A DNA stretch of 64,000 bases from Microbacterium sp. XT11 (GCF_001513675.1 NZ_CP013859.1:2543081-2607080), one strand, 5' to 3'; shown: positions 16,698-25,533, counted from the first letter of the stretch. Made by a program: numbers and translations. Notes: a model not told the origin generated them from the sequence alone.

Positions 16698-17845
16698 TGG
16701 ACGATCTGTCCGAGGAGGAACGCGATCTCGCGGCCATGACGCGAGATTTCGCCGAGAGCGTCGTGGCGCCGCAGGCGTACGAGGCCGATCGCACGCACAC
16801 CCTGTCGATGGACGTGGTCCGCCAGATGGGAGAGCTCGGGCTGTTCGGTCTCCCCTTCCCCGAGGAGTACGGGGGACAGGGCGGCGATTACATGGCGCTC
16901 GGCATCGCGATCGAAGCGCTTGGCCGCGTCGACCAGTCGATCGCGATCACCCTGGAGGCCGGGGTCAGCCTCGGTGCCATGCCCGTGTTCCGGTTCGGCA
17001 CGGAGGAGCAGAAGAAGGAGCTCCTGCCGGATCTCCTGGCCGGGCGGGCGCTTGCGGGCTTCGGCCTGACCGAACCGGAGGCCGGCAGCGACGCCGGAGC
17101 CACGCGCACGACCGCGCGGCTCGACGGAGAGGAATGGGTGATCGACGGGTCCAAGCAGTTCATCACCAACTCCGGTACCCCGATCACTCGGTTCGTCACC
17201 GTCACGGCCGTGACCGGCTCTCGCGACGGGCGCAAGGAGATATCGACGATCATCGTCCCCAACGGCACGCCCGGGTTCACCGTCGAGCCCGCCTACGACA
17301 AGGTCGGGTGGAACGCGTCCGACACCCACCCCCTCACCTTCACCGGAGCGCGCGTGCCGGCGGGCAACCTGCTCGGTGAGCGGGGAAGCGGGTTCCGCAA
17401 CTTCCTCAGCATCCTCGATGAGGGCCGCATCGCGATCGCCGCCCTCGCCACGGGCGCCGCCGAGGGATGCCTGGAGGCCGCGGTGGAATACGCGAAGAGC
17501 CGCACCATCTTCGGCAGTGCGCTCAGCACACGGCAGAACGCGCAGTTCACGCTCGCCCGCATGAGGGCTCGTGTGCACACCGCGCGTCTGGCGTGGCACC
17601 ACGCGGCGCGCCTGCGCGACGCGGGTCGTCCGTTCGCCGAGCAGGCCGCGATCGCCAAGCTGGTGTCGGGTGAAGCCGCAATGGACAACGCACGCGACGC
17701 GACGCAGATCTTCGGCGGCAACGGCTTTATGAACGAGTTCCCCGTCGCCCGCCACTACCGCGACTCGAAGATCCTCGAGATCGGCGAAGGCACGACCGAG
17801 GTGCAGCTGCTCGTCATCGCACGGGCGCTGGGCCTTGCCGGGTAG
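16694..17845 (+). CDS. Acyl-CoA dehydrogenase (isovaleryl-CoA-type, FadE19-like)
   Basis: A 383-residue FAD-dependent dehydrogenase introducing an alpha-beta double bond into an acyl-CoA. Motifs are GFGLTEPEAGSDA, KQFITNSG, the helix with EGRIAIAALATGAAEG (it reads DEGRIAIAAL), QIFGGNGFMNE and the C-terminal YRDSKILEIGEGTTEVQ. The glutamate of GEGT (about residue 365) is at the usual catalytic-base position. Operon placement after methylcrotonyl-CoA carboxylase suggests isovaleryl- or other branched acyl-CoA as substrate. The stop TAG at 17843 is part of the -10 box for the next gene. Confidence 0.9.
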   Translation: MMDDLSEEERDLAAMTRDFAESVVAPQAYEADRTHTLSMDVVRQMGELGLFGLPFPEEYGGQGGDYMALGIAIEALGRVDQSIAITLEAGVSLGAMPVFRFGTEEQKKELLPDLLAGRALAGFGLTEPEAGSDAGATRTTARLDGEEWVIDGSKQFITNSGTPITRFVTVTAVTGSRDGRKEISTIIVPNGTPGFTVEPAYDKVGWNASDTHPLTFTGARVPAGNLLGERGSGFRNFLSILDEGRIAIAALATGAAEGCLEAAVEYAKSRTIFGSALSTRQNAQFTLARMRARVHTARLAWHHAARLRDAGRPFAEQAAIAKLVSGEAAMDNARDATQIFGGNGFMNEFPVARHYRDSKILEIGEGTTEVQLLVIARALGLAG

Positions 17846-17848
17846 CGT
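17843..17848 (+). promoter_or_regulatory. Internal -10 box (TAGCGT) before the MaoC gene
   Basis: TAGCGT overlaps the stop codon of the dehydrogenase gene and is 6 nt from the ATG at 17855, so maoC-citE may also be transcribed separately as a leaderless message. Confidence 0.45.
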
Positions 17849-17854
17849 GGCAGC

Positions 17855-18340
17855 ATGACCGCGCGCGAGATCGTCCAGCGCGGGCTCTACTTCGAGGAGT
17901 TCGAGGTCGACGCCCGCTACCTGCATCGGCCTGGTCGCACCGCGACCGAAGCCGACAACGTGCTGTTCACGACACTCACCATGAACACGCAGGCCCTCCA
18001 CCTCGATGCGGCGTTCGCCGAGACACAGGAGTTCGGCGCACGGCTCATGAACTCGATGTGGACGCTGTCCACGATGGTCGGATCGTCGGTCGCGCAGCTG
18101 ACCCAGGGAACCCTGGTCGCGCAGCTCGGACTCGGCGACATCTCGTTCCCGCATCCGCTGTTCGCGGGCGACACGCTGTACACCGAGAGCGTCGTCACCG
18201 CCGTCCGGCCCTCCTCATCACGACCGGCCCAGGGCATCGTGACCATCCAGCACACCGGGCGCAATCAGCACGGCACGGTGGTGGCCACCGCCACGCGGAC
18301 CGTGCTCGTGCACCGGCGACCCATCGAGGAGGAATCGTGA
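17855..18340 (+). CDS. MaoC family dehydratase
   Basis: A 161-residue hotdog-fold hydratase of the MaoC type, acting on acyl-CoA esters. It begins GLYFEEFEVDARYLHRPGRT, and the substrate-binding segment TEADNVLFTTLTMNTQALHLD contains the hydratase-2-like Asn/His positions. Then come GDTLYTESVV and the C-terminal strands. It overlaps the lyase gene by 4 bp. In M. tuberculosis the equivalent gene (Rv2499c) sits next to citE (Rv2498c); the inferred reaction is hydration of 3-methylglutaconyl-CoA to the (R)-hydroxy ester. Confidence 0.88.
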   Translation: MTAREIVQRGLYFEEFEVDARYLHRPGRTATEADNVLFTTLTMNTQALHLDAAFAETQEFGARLMNSMWTLSTMVGSSVAQLTQGTLVAQLGLGDISFPHPLFAGDTLYTESVVTAVRPSSSRPAQGIVTIQHTGRNQHGTVVATATRTVLVHRRPIEEES

Positions 18341-19149
18341 CGTTCGAGCTCGGTCCCGCGCTGCTCTTCTGCCCGGCCGACCGGCCTGAGCGCTTCCACG
18401 GAGCGCTCGAGAAGGCCGACGCCGTGATCATCGATCTCGAGGACGCCGTGCTCCCCGATGCGAAGGCGACCGCCAGGAGCAATCTCCTCGAGGCCGACCT
18501 CGACCCCGACCGGGTGATCGTCCGGGTGAACGCGCCAGGCACGGAGGCTTTCGACGCAGACCTCGCCGTTCTCTCGAAGACGCGCTTCCGAACGGTCATG
18601 GTCGCCAAGACGGAGAGCGCCGAGAGCCTGGACGCGTTCGACGACGGCTTCGCCCTGCTCGCCCTGTGCGAGACCGCGCGCGGCGTGCACGCGGCCGACG
18701 CGATCGCAGCGCATCCTCTCGTCGTCGGGATGATGTGGGGTGCGGAAGACCTCGTCGCCTCCCTGGGCGGGACGTCGAGCCGTTCGTCGGCTGGCGCGTA
18801 CCGCGACATCGCACGATACGCGCGTTCACGCGTGCTCCTGGAGGCCGGTGCGTACGGGAAGGCGGCGATCGACGCGGTGCACATCGACATCGACGACCTC
18901 GATGGCCTCGCCGCGGAAGCCGAGGACGCGGCCGCGTCCGGTTTCCGCGCGACGGCCTGCATCCACCCCCGCCAGGTGCCGGTGATCCGTGCCGCATACC
19001 GCCCGGACGACGCGACGCTCGGCTGGGCACGTGCCGTGCTGGCTGCCGCCGAGCACGAGAGGGGAGTCTTCCGCTTCGACGGCCGGATGGTCGACGAGCC
19101 CGTGCTGCGGCACGCGCGCTCGGTGCTGGCGCGAGCAGAAGGGGCCTGA
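18337..19149 (+). CDS. CitE-like CoA ester lyase (HpcH/HpaI aldolase family)
   Basis: A 270-residue Mg-dependent C-C lyase with a TIM-barrel of the citrate lyase beta type, acting alone without the citrate lyase alpha and gamma subunits. Motifs are LLFCPADRPERF, VIIDLEDAVLP (metal-binding Glu/Asp), RVNAPGTEAFDADL, ALCETARGVHAAD, MMWGAEDLVASLGG and ACIHPRQVPVI. The GTG start has a GAGGAGGA site. Its M. tuberculosis relative Rv2498c cleaves (R)-3-hydroxy-3-methylglutaryl-CoA and citramalyl-CoA; the shared neighbourhood supports the same job as the last step of leucine breakdown. Confidence 0.88.
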   Translation: MTFELGPALLFCPADRPERFHGALEKADAVIIDLEDAVLPDAKATARSNLLEADLDPDRVIVRVNAPGTEAFDADLAVLSKTRFRTVMVAKTESAESLDAFDDGFALLALCETARGVHAADAIAAHPLVVGMMWGAEDLVASLGGTSSRSSAGAYRDIARYARSRVLLEAGAYGKAAIDAVHIDIDDLDGLAAEAEDAAASGFRATACIHPRQVPVIRAAYRPDDATLGWARAVLAAAEHERGVFRFDGRMVDEPVLRHARSVLARAEGA

Positions 19150-19181
19150 CGCGCGCGGCTGCTGCCGCCGAGCGCGTCAGG
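19145..19181. terminator. Bidirectional hairpin terminator
   Basis: A 10-bp stem (19145-19154 with 19172-19181) starting inside the stop of the lyase gene and ending before the convergent phosphatase gene. Confidence 0.6.
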
Positions 19182-19190
19182 ACAGCCGAC

Positions 19191-19778
19191 TCAGAGGAGC
19201 ACGGACTCCTCGAGAAGGCGGAGCGAGTCGGGCGACGCTTCGAACCGATGCACCGAGCCGTTCGCGAGCACCTCGCCATGCCGGGGGAGCGTGCCGCCGG
19301 AGACGTGGTCGATGAGCGCGCGGATGACGCCGCCGTGCGCGACGACGATCACGGACTCGGCGATGGGCGCAGAACGCCGGCGCGCCTCACGGGCGATGCG
19401 GTGCAGCGCCGACATGGCGCGGAGTCCCACCTCGTGGAGCGACTCGGCTCCGGGGACCTCGGCGTGCCAGTCGCCGTACTTCTCGATGTAGTCCGCGACG
19501 AGCATGCCTTCGCCCTCGCCGAACTCGCGTTCCCGCACATCGTGCACGATCGTCGGAGGCTCCAGCCCGAGCTGCTCGGCGATGATCTCCGCGGTCTCCC
19601 GTGCCCGGGAGAGCGGGCTGGAGTAGATGCGGTGATGCGCGGTGCCCGACAGCCGATCGGCCGCCACGCGAGCGTCGGCGCGACCCGTGTCGTTCAGCGG
19701 GATGTCGGTCGTCCCTTGGATGCGTCGCTCCAGGTTCCAGTCGGTCTGTCCGTGGCGGACGAGGGTGAGAAGTGTCAC
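19191..19778 (-). CDS. Histidine phosphatase family protein
   Basis: A 195-residue phosphoglycerate-mutase-like phosphatase. The catalytic RHG is in TLVRHGQTDWN, the second Arg in SSPLSRARETAE, the acid Glu in REREFGEGEGM and the second His in VVAHGGVIRALI. The GTG start at 19778 overlaps the stop of the sirtuin gene by 4 bp, so they form an operon. A cobalamin or phosphosugar phosphatase role is possible; the substrate is not determined. Confidence 0.88.
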   Translation of the reverse strand: MTLLTLVRHGQTDWNLERRIQGTTDIPLNDTGRADARVAADRLSGTAHHRIYSSPLSRARETAEIIAEQLGLEPPTIVHDVREREFGEGEGMLVADYIEKYGDWHAEVPGAESLHEVGLRAMSALHRIAREARRRSAPIAESVIVVAHGGVIRALIDHVSGGTLPRHGEVLANGSVHRFEASPDSLRLLEESVLL

Positions 19779-20659
19779 GGCGTGCCGCTCCTTTCCGTCG
19801 TCGGCGTCCGGTCGCTCGTCGGAGACATCAGGTCGTGCAGCGCCGGGAGCACCTCGCTCGTGCCTGCAGGGATGGTGAGGTCGGCCCAGGCGTCGGCCCG
19901 CGTGGGCTCGCGGTTCACGATCACGAGCGGGATGCTGCGCCGGCGGGCGCGCTCGACGAGCCGGACGCCCGAGTTCACGACCAGGGACGACCCCGCGACG
20001 ATCAAGGCGCTGCTCGCGCGCAGGAGCGACTCCGCCGCAGCAAACCGCCCGCGCGGAACGAACTCGCCGAAGAACACGACATCGGGCTTCAGCGTCCCGC
20101 CGCACACGGTGCAGGTCGGGACGATGAAGCCATCGGTGCTCTCCGGCAGCACGTCGCCGTCGGGCGCGAGCGCCACGTTCTCGGGCACGGAGATCCAGGG
20201 GTTGAGGTCTTCGATCTGCGCTGCGACGTCGCGCCGGTCGAAGACCTGGCCGCAGTGCAGGCACAGCACACGGCGCATGGTGCCGTGGACTTCGATCACG
20301 TGTGAGCTGCCTGCCCGCAGATGCAGGCCGTCCACGTTCTGGGTGATCACACCTGAGACCACGCCCTCCGCCTCCATCGCGGCGAGAGCGAGGTGGCCAG
20401 GGTTCGGCTCGGCGGCGGCGAAGGCCCGCCATCCCAGGTGGCCGCCGACCCAGTAGCGCCGACGGGCCGCCTCGTCTCCGAGGTAGCGGTCGATGGTCAT
20501 CGGGTCGGAGCGTGTGCGCGCACCCTCTCCGCGATACGCGGGGATGCCCGAATCGGTGGAGATGCCCGCCCCGGTGAGGAGGGCGATCCGGCGCCCGCGG
20601 AGGAGGTCGGCCGCCTGCGAGATCCGAGCACGGAACTCGTCGTCTGGCATCGCGATCAC
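19775..20659 (-). CDS. NAD-dependent protein deacetylase, Sir2 family
   Basis: A 294-residue sirtuin removing acyl groups from lysine with NAD. Motifs are TGAGISTDSGIPAYRG, ITQNVDGLH, catalytic His in IEVHGTMRR, a zinc site (CLHC with CTVC) and GSSLVVNSGVRL. The C-terminal part is longer than CobB, as in class II or bacterial Sir2-like proteins. The GTG at 20659 (GGGAGG four bases upstream) and the ATG at 20650 are both possible starts. It is divergent from the TrmH-family gene. Confidence 0.9.
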   Translation of the reverse strand: MIAMPDDEFRARISQAADLLRGRRIALLTGAGISTDSGIPAYRGEGARTRSDPMTIDRYLGDEAARRRYWVGGHLGWRAFAAAEPNPGHLALAAMEAEGVVSGVITQNVDGLHLRAGSSHVIEVHGTMRRVLCLHCGQVFDRRDVAAQIEDLNPWISVPENVALAPDGDVLPESTDGFIVPTCTVCGGTLKPDVVFFGEFVPRGRFAAAESLLRASSALIVAGSSLVVNSGVRLVERARRRSIPLVIVNREPTRADAWADLTIPAGTSEVLPALHDLMSPTSDRTPTTERSGTP

Positions 20660-20728
20660 AGTACCTCCCTCCGCGAGTCTACGGTGCCCTCGCACGGCAC
20701 GGCCGCGCGCATGCCACAGTGGAGGTCT

Positions 20729-21529
20729 ATGGAGATCATCGAGATCGGCCGCGCCGACGACCCGCGTCTTGACGACTTCCGCTCGCTCACCGACACCGCG
20801 CTGCGGCAGCGGACCGAGCCCGCGGGCGGCCTGTACATCGCAGAGTCGGAGAAGGTCATCCAGCGCGCCGTCGCGGCGGGGCATCGGCCGCGATCGCTCA
20901 TGGTGCAGCGGCGGTGGCTCGACGGCATCCGCGCATTGCTGCATGGTCACGACGTCCCGGTGTACGTCGTGCCGGACGAGGTCGCAGAGGGCGTGACCGG
21001 CTTCGCCGTGCACCGTGGCGCGCTCGCCTCGATGCATCGTCCTGACCTGCCGCCCGTCGCCGGGCTCGTGCAGCACGCCACCCTGGTGCTCGTGCTCGAC
21101 GGTCTCGGCGACCACACCAACGTCGGCGCGGCCTTCCGCGCCGCCGCCGGGCTCGGGGCGGATGCCGTGCTGGTCTCGCCCCGCTGCGCGGATCCGCTGT
21201 ATCGACGCAGCGTGCGGGTGAGCATGGGCACGGTGTTCCACGTCCCGTGGACGCGCATGGAGACGTGGGAGTCCGGCATCGCGGAACTGCACGCAGCCGG
21301 CGTGACGATCGCGGCGCTGGCTCTCCGAGACGACGCGGTTCCGCTCGACCGCTTCGTCCGGCAGCGCCCGCCGAAGGTCGCCCTCGTCCTCGGGTCGGAG
21401 GGGGAGGGGCTCTCCGAGGAGACGATCGCCTCGGCGGATGTCGCCGTGACCATCCCGATGTCGGGCGGCGTCGACTCGCTCAACGTGGCGTCAGCGGCAG
21501 CCGTGGCGATGTGGGCGCTGCGCCACTGA
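20729..21529 (+). CDS. TrmH/SpoU family RNA 2'-O-methyltransferase
   Basis: A 266-residue knotted SPOUT methyltransferase. An N-terminal substrate-binding domain (about 1-110) is followed by the SpoU domain: motif 1 DHTNVGAAFRAAAGLGADAV, motif 2 LVLGSEGEGLS, motif 3 IPMSGGVDSLNVASAAAVAM. The start is the ATG at 20729, preceded by GGAGG. The target (a 23S rRNA or tRNA ribose) cannot be told from sequence. Its stop is only 3 bp from the stop of the convergent SGNH gene, within the small palindrome CTGACGGTCAG. Confidence 0.9.
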   Translation: MEIIEIGRADDPRLDDFRSLTDTALRQRTEPAGGLYIAESEKVIQRAVAAGHRPRSLMVQRRWLDGIRALLHGHDVPVYVVPDEVAEGVTGFAVHRGALASMHRPDLPPVAGLVQHATLVLVLDGLGDHTNVGAAFRAAAGLGADAVLVSPRCADPLYRRSVRVSMGTVFHVPWTRMETWESGIAELHAAGVTIAALALRDDAVPLDRFVRQRPPKVALVLGSEGEGLSEETIASADVAVTIPMSGGVDSLNVASAAAVAMWALRH

Positions 21530-21532
21530 CGG

Positions 21533-22366
21533 TCAGTCCTGCGGCTCGGACCGACGGACGACAGGAGCCGGCTCTGGGCGCTTCGCCGCGACGTTGTCAC
21601 CAGACGACTGGTGGCGCAGCCGCCGCAGCACCCACGGGACGAGGTGCTCACGGGCCCAGCCGAGGTCCTCGCTGCGCGCCTCGCGCCAGGTCCGCACGGG
21701 CAGCGGTTCCGGCTGCATGGCCTCGAGGTCGTTCGGCACGTTGAGGGCGCGCAGCACCATGCGCGCGACTTCGTGGTGTCCGAGCGCGTTGTAGTGCAGC
21801 CGGTCGTCGTCGAAGAAGCGGGGGTCCTGCACGACCTTGAGCGCCCATTGATCGGCGACGATGCAGTCGTGGCGTTCGGCGATGGCCCGAACGTTCTCGT
21901 TGTAGATCGCGACCTTGCCGCGGAACGGCCGGAACACCGGCGTGAAGGCGGTGTCGATGCCGGTGAACAGCACCACGGCTGCGCCGGTCGATGCGAGCCG
22001 CGCGACGGCATCCTCCAGCTGGGCGGCGATCGCATCGGGATCGGTACCAGGACGGATGACGTCGTTGCCGCCTGCGCAGATGGAGACCAGATCGGGGCGC
22101 AGCGCGACAGCCGGCTCGATCTGATCCTGCACGATCTGGGCGATCAGCTTCCCCCTGACCGCGAGGTTGGCGTACGCGAAGTCGTCGACCTGCTGCGACA
22201 GCACCTCGGCGACGCGATCCGCCCACCCTCGATGCCCGCCCGGCACGTTCGGATCCGGGTCGCCGATCCCTTCGGTGAAGGAGTCGCCCACGGCGACGAA
22301 CCGCCGCCAGGGGTGCGGGGTGTCGTTCGGGACGTACGGGGTGCGTGTCGAATCCTGGTCGGTCAT
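21533..22366 (-). CDS. SGNH/GDSL hydrolase
   Basis: A 277-residue esterase/lipase-fold protein. Block I is VAVGDSFTEGIGD (Ser nucleophile), block II has NLAVRGK, block III is GGNDVIRPG and block V is DDRLHYNALGHHEVA (Asp/His). No signal peptide is seen, so it is probably cytosolic. The ATG at 22366 has AAGGAGAG upstream. It is clearly paralogous to the gene at 50226-50984, and both end in a similar tail (PWV-x-RR and SSGD-x3-AK-x-P). The substrate is unknown. Confidence 0.88.
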   Translation of the reverse strand: MTDQDSTRTPYVPNDTPHPWRRFVAVGDSFTEGIGDPDPNVPGGHRGWADRVAEVLSQQVDDFAYANLAVRGKLIAQIVQDQIEPAVALRPDLVSICAGGNDVIRPGTDPDAIAAQLEDAVARLASTGAAVVLFTGIDTAFTPVFRPFRGKVAIYNENVRAIAERHDCIVADQWALKVVQDPRFFDDDRLHYNALGHHEVARMVLRALNVPNDLEAMQPEPLPVRTWREARSEDLGWAREHLVPWVLRRLRHQSSGDNVAAKRPEPAPVVRRSEPQD

Positions 22367-22489
22367 CCAGCTCTCCTTCGCAAACGCGCCGACCGCTGGT
22401 CGCAGCAGCACAGAGACAGAGCCTACCCGCCGGCGCATCAGCCGGAGGAGGGCGCGCTGAAGTGTCGGACGCCTCGCCTATCGTTGTGA

Positions 22490-24235
22490 GTGATGCTTTC
22501 TCCGTCCTTTCCTCAGCGTGCCCCGTGGGGCACGGCGAGCAAACTCCGGGCATGGCAGCAGGAGGCGCTCGAGAAGTACTTCCAGGCCGATCAGCGCGAT
22601 TTCCTCGTGGCGGCCACCCCCGGCGCAGGTAAGACCACGTTCGCGCTCACCCTGGCCGTCGAGCTCCTGCGCATGGGCGAGGTCAATCGGGTCATCGTCG
22701 TCGCGCCCACCGAGCACCTCAAGACGCAGTGGGCAGACGCCGCGGCACGGGTGCACATCCGCCTCGATCCGCGCTTCAAGAACAGCCACTGGGCGCCGGC
22801 GCGGCACTACCACGGCGTCGTGGTCACCTACGCACAGGTGGCGGCGAAATCCTCCGTCCACCGTCATCTCACCGAAGGCGCGAAGACGCTGGTGATCCTC
22901 GACGAGGTGCATCACGGCGGCGATGCGCTCAGCTGGGGCGACGCCATCCGCGACGCCTACGGTCCGGCCACTCGACGCCTTCTCCTCTCCGGTACGCCAT
23001 TCCGCAGCGACACCGCTCCGATCCCGTTCGTGCAGTACATCCCTGACGAGAGCGGCGCCAGGGTCTCGAGCACCGACTACGCGTATGGATACGGGCGGGC
23101 CCTCGCCGACGGTGTCGTGCGTCCCGTCCTGTTCCACATGTACGCGGGCAAGATGCGGTGGCGCACGAGCGCCGGAGACGAGCTCGAAGCCTATCTCGGG
23201 CAGGACAACACGAAAGACGTGAATGCGCAGGCGTGGCGCACCGCGCTCGATCCGGAAGGGTCCTGGATGCCCGCCGTGCTCTCGGCGGCCGACCGGCGCC
23301 TCACCGAGATCCGTCATCATGTTCCGGATGCCGGGGGGCTCGTACTCGCGTCCGACCAGACCGTCGCCCGCGCATACGCCAAGATCCTGCACGGCATCAC
23401 CGGAAGGCAGCCGACGATCGTGCTCTCCGATGATGCGTCGGCCTCGGAGCGCATCGAGAAGTTCAGCGCGAGCGATGAGCGCTGGATGGTGGCCGTGCGC
23501 ATGGTGTCCGAGGGCGTCGACGTGCCCAGGCTGGCAGTGGGCGTGTACGCGACGTCGTCGTCGACACCGCTGTTCTTCGCGCAGGCGATCGGGCGCTTCG
23601 TGCGCGCCCGACGCCGCGGCGAGGCCGCGAGCGTGTTCCTTCCGAACGTGCCGGTGCTGATGACCCTCGCAAACGAGCTGGAGAAGCAGCGCGATCACGC
23701 CCTCGATCGTCACGACAAGGATGACGACGGCCTCGACGACTCCCTGCTCGAGAGCGCCAACCGTGAGGAGGAGGCCTCCGACGCCCTCACGCAGGAGTTC
23801 AGCTACCAGGCGATCTCGTCCGTGGCGCATTTCGACAGAGTCGTCTTCGAGGGCAAGGAGTTCGGCCAGCTCGCCGAGCCGGGCACACCGGAGGAGGAGG
23901 AGTTCATCGGCATCCCCGGCCTTCTCGAACCCGAGCACGTGCACGAACTGCTCATGCAGCGTCAGGCGAGGCAGTCGCGGCTGCGTGAGGCGCGCGAAGC
24001 GAAGGCGGGCGCAGCCGAGGCCACGACGCTTCCGCCACCGCTGCACCGCACGCTGCGCGAACAACGCCAGCTCCTCAACAGCCTGGTCGGTCTGTACGCG
24101 CGGCAGTCGGGTGAGCCGCACGGCGCGGTGCACGCCGAGCTCCGGCGCATGTGCGGAGGTCCTGCTGTCGCGCAAGCGACCGTGGCCCAGTTGCAGGCGC
24201 GCATCGACGTGTTGCGCAAGCGCGTCCGTTCGTAG
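22490..24235 (+). CDS. DEAD/DEAH-box helicase (RadD/XPB-like superfamily 2)
   Basis: About 581 residues of a superfamily 2 nucleic-acid helicase. Walker A is ATPGAGKTT (about 43-51), then VAPTEHLKTQW, the DEVH box in VILDEVHHGGD, motif III as LLSGTPFRS, MVSEGVDVPRL and motif VI QAIGRFVRARRR. The C-terminal 170 residues are charged and helical without a recognised domain. The layout is that of RadD- or type III restriction-like helicases without a nuclease. The start is GTG 22490 or ATG 22493; a TATCGT box at 22479 suggests a leaderless start at the ATG. Confidence 0.88.
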   Translation: MMLSPSFPQRAPWGTASKLRAWQQEALEKYFQADQRDFLVAATPGAGKTTFALTLAVELLRMGEVNRVIVVAPTEHLKTQWADAAARVHIRLDPRFKNSHWAPARHYHGVVVTYAQVAAKSSVHRHLTEGAKTLVILDEVHHGGDALSWGDAIRDAYGPATRRLLLSGTPFRSDTAPIPFVQYIPDESGARVSSTDYAYGYGRALADGVVRPVLFHMYAGKMRWRTSAGDELEAYLGQDNTKDVNAQAWRTALDPEGSWMPAVLSAADRRLTEIRHHVPDAGGLVLASDQTVARAYAKILHGITGRQPTIVLSDDASASERIEKFSASDERWMVAVRMVSEGVDVPRLAVGVYATSSSTPLFFAQAIGRFVRARRRGEAASVFLPNVPVLMTLANELEKQRDHALDRHDKDDDGLDDSLLESANREEEASDALTQEFSYQAISSVAHFDRVVFEGKEFGQLAEPGTPEEEEFIGIPGLLEPEHVHELLMQRQARQSRLREAREAKAGAAEATTLPPPLHRTLREQRQLLNSLVGLYARQSGEPHGAVHAELRRMCGGPAVAQATVAQLQARIDVLRKRVRS

Positions 24236-24426
24236 GGCCCGCCTGTGAACGGCAGGGTGCGCCCGCCTGCCGCACTGGGGAGCGTCCGAGCGTGGGCTGC
24301 ACGGGACGCCGCGCTTCGGATCCCCGAAATCCTGGCAATCCTCGGTTCAGCGCGCTGGCTGGTGCAGGGCGCGGATAGCGTGGAACGGTTGCCCGCACCC
24401 CGGGGCACGCACGATCTGGAGGACGC
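24236..24426. other. Intergenic region with weak hairpin and promoter
   Basis: A 7-bp stem hairpin (24250-24256 with 24266-24272) shortly after the helicase stop may end that transcript. A TAGCGT -10 candidate about 45 bp before the next ATG and a CTGGAGG site at the 3' end suggest a led transcript for the transporter gene. Confidence 0.4.
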
Positions 24427-25524
24427 ATGACAGCCCCCGCTCCCGCCGAACCGACCCCGGCCGATCGCCGCCGCTGGGCGCGCTACCTTGTCGAGGAGCG
24501 CGCGGAGGGAGCCGTGTACCAACGGCTCGCGCAGCGCCGCACGGGGGAGGAGCGTGACATCCTGCTCAGCCTCGCCGATGCCGAGCGTCGGCACGAACAG
24601 CACTGGCTCGACCTGCTCGGCGACGAGCCGGTGAAGCTGCCGAAGGCGGGCGTGCGTTCCCGGCTGCTCGGATGGATGGCCGGGCGATTCGGGTCGATCT
24701 TCGTCCTCGCACTGGCGCAGAGCGCGGAAGCGCGTTCGCCGTATGACGAGGAGAGGTGGGCGACGCCCGCCATGCGGGCCGATGAGAGGGTGCACTACGA
24801 GGTCGTCCGCGGTTTGGCAGCGCGGGGACGTCGTCGCCTGTCCGGCTCGTTCCGCGCCGCGGTCTTCGGCGCGAACGACGGTCTCGTGAGCAACCTCGCC
24901 CTGGTGCTCGGCATCGGCGCTACCGGAGTCAGCTCGGGTTTCGTGCTCTTCAGCGGCATCGCAGGTCTGCTGGCAGGGGCGCTGTCGATGGGGGCCGGTG
25001 AGTTCGTCTCGGTGCGCTCACAGCGCGAGCTGCTGGCGGCGACGGAGGCGAACGAGGATGCCGCTGCGTCCGCGGCAGACCTCGACATCGACGAGAATGA
25101 GCTCGCGCTCGTGTACCGGGCGCGCGGCATGGACCCGGACGAGGCTCTCGAGCGTGCACGGCGCATCGTGGCAGCAGCGCGCGCGGGCGTCCAGCGCTCG
25201 GTGACAGGACCGATCCACGTCCACGGCGGGGACGACCACGAGATCGTCGGCAGCGACTGGACCGCCGCACTGTCGAGCTTCCTCCTGTTCGCATCCGGTG
25301 CGATCGTCCCGGTGCTGCCGTGGCTCTTCGGACTCGCCGGCACCACCGCGATCGTGGTGGCGCTGATCCTGGTCGGCGTGGCGCTTCTGTCCACGGGCGC
25401 GATGGTCGGCATCCTCTCCGGCGGTCCTCCGCTGAAGCGCGCGCTGCGTCAGCTGGCCATCGGGTTCGGTGCGGCCGCCGTGACCTACGCGCTCGGGCTC
25501 GTGTTCGGAGTGAGCGCCTTGTAG
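24427..25524 (+). CDS. VIT1/CCC1-type iron/manganese transporter with ferritin-like N-domain
   Basis: A 365-residue two-domain protein. Residues 10-135 form a ferritin-like helical domain with the diiron pattern Glu27, Glu53-x-x-His56, Glu101 and Glu120-x-x-His123. From 140 on is the VIT/CCC1 membrane domain (FGANDGLVSNLALVLGI, GALSMGAGEFVSVRSQREL, then three C-terminal membrane segments). This architecture matches MbfA-like exporters that pump Fe(II) or Mn(II) out under metal or peroxide stress. ATG 24427 has CTGGAGG upstream. Confidence 0.9.
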   Translation: MTAPAPAEPTPADRRRWARYLVEERAEGAVYQRLAQRRTGEERDILLSLADAERRHEQHWLDLLGDEPVKLPKAGVRSRLLGWMAGRFGSIFVLALAQSAEARSPYDEERWATPAMRADERVHYEVVRGLAARGRRRLSGSFRAAVFGANDGLVSNLALVLGIGATGVSSGFVLFSGIAGLLAGALSMGAGEFVSVRSQRELLAATEANEDAAASAADLDIDENELALVYRARGMDPDEALERARRIVAAARAGVQRSVTGPIHVHGGDDHEIVGSDWTAALSSFLLFASGAIVPVLPWLFGLAGTTAIVVALILVGVALLSTGAMVGILSGGPPLKRALRQLAIGFGAAAVTYALGLVFGVSAL

Positions 25525-25533
25525 AGGGCGGAG

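Noticed and set aside
14652..18154. Long open frames on the minus strand over the carboxylase, dehydrogenase and MaoC genes (over 500 residues each).
   Set aside because: They are antisense to clearly conserved genes, have no recognisable domains, and are rich in Arg, Gly and His as expected for shadow frames in GC-rich DNA.
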